A DNA stretch of 35,198 nucleotides from assembly GCA_035524315.1 (NCBI GenBank), contig DATKPD010000045.1, positions 1 through 35,198 of the forward strand. Direction: 5' to 3'. The stretch is from BOG-938 sp035524315 (GTDB lineage: Bacteria > Pseudomonadota > Alphaproteobacteria > Caulobacterales > Caulobacteraceae). Positions 33,549 through 35,198 of this stretch are shown here, piece by piece. Numbering within the stretch: position 1 is the first letter of the stretch; every line of letters starts with the position of its first letter. Made by a program: the position numbers and the translations under genes. The notes below the pieces were generated by a model. The model worked only from the letters and a program-made list of their open reading frames with translations. It was not told where the DNA came from and did no database searches.

Positions 33549-33612
33549 GAGATTGGTTTATTCAGCCTGGGCCGAGTCTCGGTGCAGAGCAATTGGCCAA
33601 GACGCGGGGCGG

Positions 33613-34080
33613 TCAGCCCAGGGCTTGGACGGCCTCCAGCACCTCTTGCACGTGCCCTGGCACCTTGACCTTGCGCCACACCCGCTGGATCACGCCCTGG
33701 CGGTCGATCAGGAAGGTCGAGCGGTCGATGCCCATGTATTTGCGGCCGTACATGCTCTTTTCGATCCACACGCCGTAGGCCTCGACCACCTCGCCGTCGA
33801 CGTCGGACGCCAGTTCGATCGTCAGGTCGTATTTGGCGCGAAACTTGGCGTGGCTGGCGACACTGTCCTTGGACACCCCGATCACCATCGCGCCGGCGGC
33901 GTCGAAGGCGGCCTTGGACTCCGAAAAGGCGACCGCCTCGGAGGTGCAGCCCGAGGTGTCGTCCTTGGGATAGAAGTACATCACCACGATCTTGCCCTTG
34001 AGCGCCGCCAGGCTGGCGCCGTCGCGGCCATCGGTGGGCAGGTTGAAATCGGGGGCAGGGGCGCCGGGCTCCAGGCTCAT
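33613..34080 (-). CDS. bcp: Peroxiredoxin of the Bcp/PrxQ family, single cysteine
   Basis: A 155-residue thiol peroxidase. The peroxidatic cysteine lies in YFYPKDDTSGCTSEAVAFSE, the Bcp motif. In the common two-cysteine form a resolving Cys follows five residues later; here that place is Val, and there is no other Cys in the protein. It should therefore need an external thiol for recycling. The ATG at 34080 is preferred to the one at 34086, because AGGAG lies nine bases upstream of it and only three bases upstream of the other. The gene follows tyrS by 12 bases and shares its strand. Confidence 0.92.
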   Translation of the reverse strand: MSLEPGAPAPDFNLPTDGRDGASLAALKGKIVVMYFYPKDDTSGCTSEAVAFSESKAAFDAAGAMVIGVSKDSVASHAKFRAKYDLTIELASDVDGEVVEAYGVWIEKSMYGRKYMGIDRSTFLIDRQGVIQRVWRKVKVPGHVQEVLEAVQALG

Positions 34081-34092
34081 GACCATTGGCTC

Positions 34093-35198
34093 CTAAACGG
34101 GTTTGACGAGAACGATCTTCTTCTTGCCGGCGGCGATCTTAATCGCGCCGTCCGCGACATCGGCCAGGGTGACCAGCTTACCCGCGTCGTTCCAGGCCGC
34201 GTCGTTGACCTTAAGGCCGCCGCCCTGTGCCAGACGGCGCGCTTCGGAGCGCGAGGCGGCGAGGCCCGCTTCGGCGGCCAGATTGGCCAGGGGCACGCCG
34301 GCCTGCAGATCGGCCTTGGCCACTTCCAAGGTCGGCAGGTCAGCTGAGAGGGCGCCCTGCTCGAAGGCCTGTTCGGCCGCCGCGCGGGCGGCGCGGGCCG
34401 CCTCCACGCCGTGCAGGAGGCGCACGGCCTCGTCGGCCAGCACCTTCTTGGCCTCGTTGATCTGCGCGCCTTCCATTGCCGCGTAGCGCGCGACCTCGTC
34501 CAGCGGCAGGTCGGTGAACAGCCGCATGAACCGCGCCACGTCGGCGTCCTCGGTGTTGCGCCAGAACTGCCAGTAATCGTAGGGGCTCATCAGGTCGGCG
34601 TTGAGCCACACGGCTCCGGCCGCCGTCTTGCCCATCTTGGCCCCTGAAGCGGTGGTCAGCAGAGGCGTGGTCAGGGCGAAGGCCTGCTTGGCGTCGGTGC
34701 GCCGGATCAGCTCCACCCCGTTGATGATGTTGCCCCACTGGTCCGATCCGCCCATCTGCAGGGAGCAGCCGTAGCGGCGGTTCAGCTCGAGGAAATCGAC
34801 CGCTTGCATCAGCATGTAGTTGAATTCGAGGAAGCTCAGCGGCTGCTCGCGCTCCAGCCGCAGCTTGACCGAGTCGAAGGTCAGCATGCGGTTGAGGGTG
34901 AAGTGGGGGCCGAACTCGCGCAGGAACTCCACGTAGCCGAACTTGGACAGCCAAGCGTCGTTATCGACCATGATCGCGTCGGTCGGTCCTTCGCCGAAGA
35001 TCAGGAAGCGGGCGAACACGGTCTTGATCGAGGCGATGTTGGCGTCGATCTGCGCCGCCGTCAGCATCTGGCGCTGAGTGTCCTTGCCTGAAGGGTCGCC
35101 GACCTTGGTCGTGCCGCCGCCCATCACCACGATCGGCTTATGTCCGGCCTGCTGCAGCCGGCGCAGCATCATCAGGCTTATGAGATTGCCGATGTGCA
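34093..35198 (-). CDS. tyrS: Tyrosyl-tRNA synthetase, N-terminus outside the window
   Basis: Charges tRNA-Tyr. About 368 codons are visible; the first 50 or so residues lie beyond the right edge. The frame is open to the edge and begins in the HIGN form of the HIGH motif (HIGNLISLMMLRRL). Other marks are GDPSGKDTQRQML, the tyrosine pocket residues YMLMQAVDFLELNRRYGCSL followed by QMGGSDQWGNIINGVEL, and the KMSKS-loop variant GAKMGKTAAGAVWL. A C-terminal S4-like RNA-binding domain (ARRLAQGGGLKVNDAAW) ends the protein. The ATG at 35172 is internal to the HIGH region and is not the start. Confidence 0.96.
   Translation of the reverse strand, partial: HIGNLISLMMLRRLQQAGHKPIVVMGGGTTKVGDPSGKDTQRQMLTAAQIDANIASIKTVFARFLIFGEGPTDAIMVDNDAWLSKFGYVEFLREFGPHFTLNRMLTFDSVKLRLEREQPLSFLEFNYMLMQAVDFLELNRRYGCSLQMGGSDQWGNIINGVELIRRTDAKQAFALTTPLLTTASGAKMGKTAAGAVWLNADLMSPYDYWQFWRNTEDADVARFMRLFTDLPLDEVARYAAMEGAQINEAKKVLADEAVRLLHGVEAARAARAAAEQAFEQGALSADLPTLEVAKADLQAGVPLANLAAEAGLAASRSEARRLAQGGGLKVNDAAWNDAGKLVTLADVADGAIKIAAGKKKIVLVKPV

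Noticed and set aside
33432..33612. A tRNA or small RNA gene in the gap between bcp and the M23 gene
   Set aside because: No cloverleaf, no GGTTCGAATCC-type T-loop, and only one short hairpin was found.

Overview
This is a GC-rich chromosomal window from an alphaproteobacterium, most likely in or near the Caulobacterales (Caulobacter/Phenylobacterium group). The grounds are the gene set: an NDUFA12-type complex I subunit, a bactofilin next to an M23 peptidase, an RNase E with an acidic insertion in its S1 domain and a GWW-type C-terminus, a DUF1467 and a DUF2155 protein, and RNase J. I recognised the species group from protein families, not from a database search. The window is dense core genome. 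I see no insertion sequence, prophage, CRISPR array, tRNA or rRNA.

Layout. Positions 1-7114 (+) hold the distal part of the complex I operon: nuoH (cut at the left edge), nuoI, J, K, L, M and N. The same strand continues with birA, coaX, rnj (RNase J), a DUF1467 membrane protein, proS, lolC/E and lolD up to 14276, with many stop/start overlaps. A 2.8 kb minus-strand gene at 14333-17152 encodes a protein related to B12-dependent (class II) ribonucleotide reductase. Its catalytic core looks eroded, while its C-terminal TSCPD domain and zinc ribbon are well kept. A probable NrdR box pair lies in its upstream region, which it shares with the divergent NDUFA12 gene (17382). DUF2155, aat(-), aroQ(-), thiS and thiG follow. 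A minus-strand block then carries a DsbA-like lipoprotein, a BepA-like M48 protease and rne (20549-25477). The rne gene has a 455-bp structured upstream region.

The right part has amiC and a PBP1A gene (cell wall), a GFA-family protein, prfB with its programmed +1 frameshift, and a secreted cupin-like protein, all on (+). On (-) are a bactofilin gene overlapped by an M23 peptidase gene, a single-cysteine Bcp peroxiredoxin and tyrS (cut at the right edge).

Themes: respiration (nuo, NDUFA12), cofactors (birA, coaX, thiS/G), RNA decay (rnj and rne), translation (proS, tyrS, prfB, aat), and envelope growth and quality control (lol, amiC, PBP1A, bactofilin/M23, DsbA/BepA). The least expected item is the RNR-like gene with a retained nucleotide-regulon type operator. 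Second are birA, which lacks a usual start codon and lies in frame behind the nuoN stop, and the hairpin-rich rne leader.
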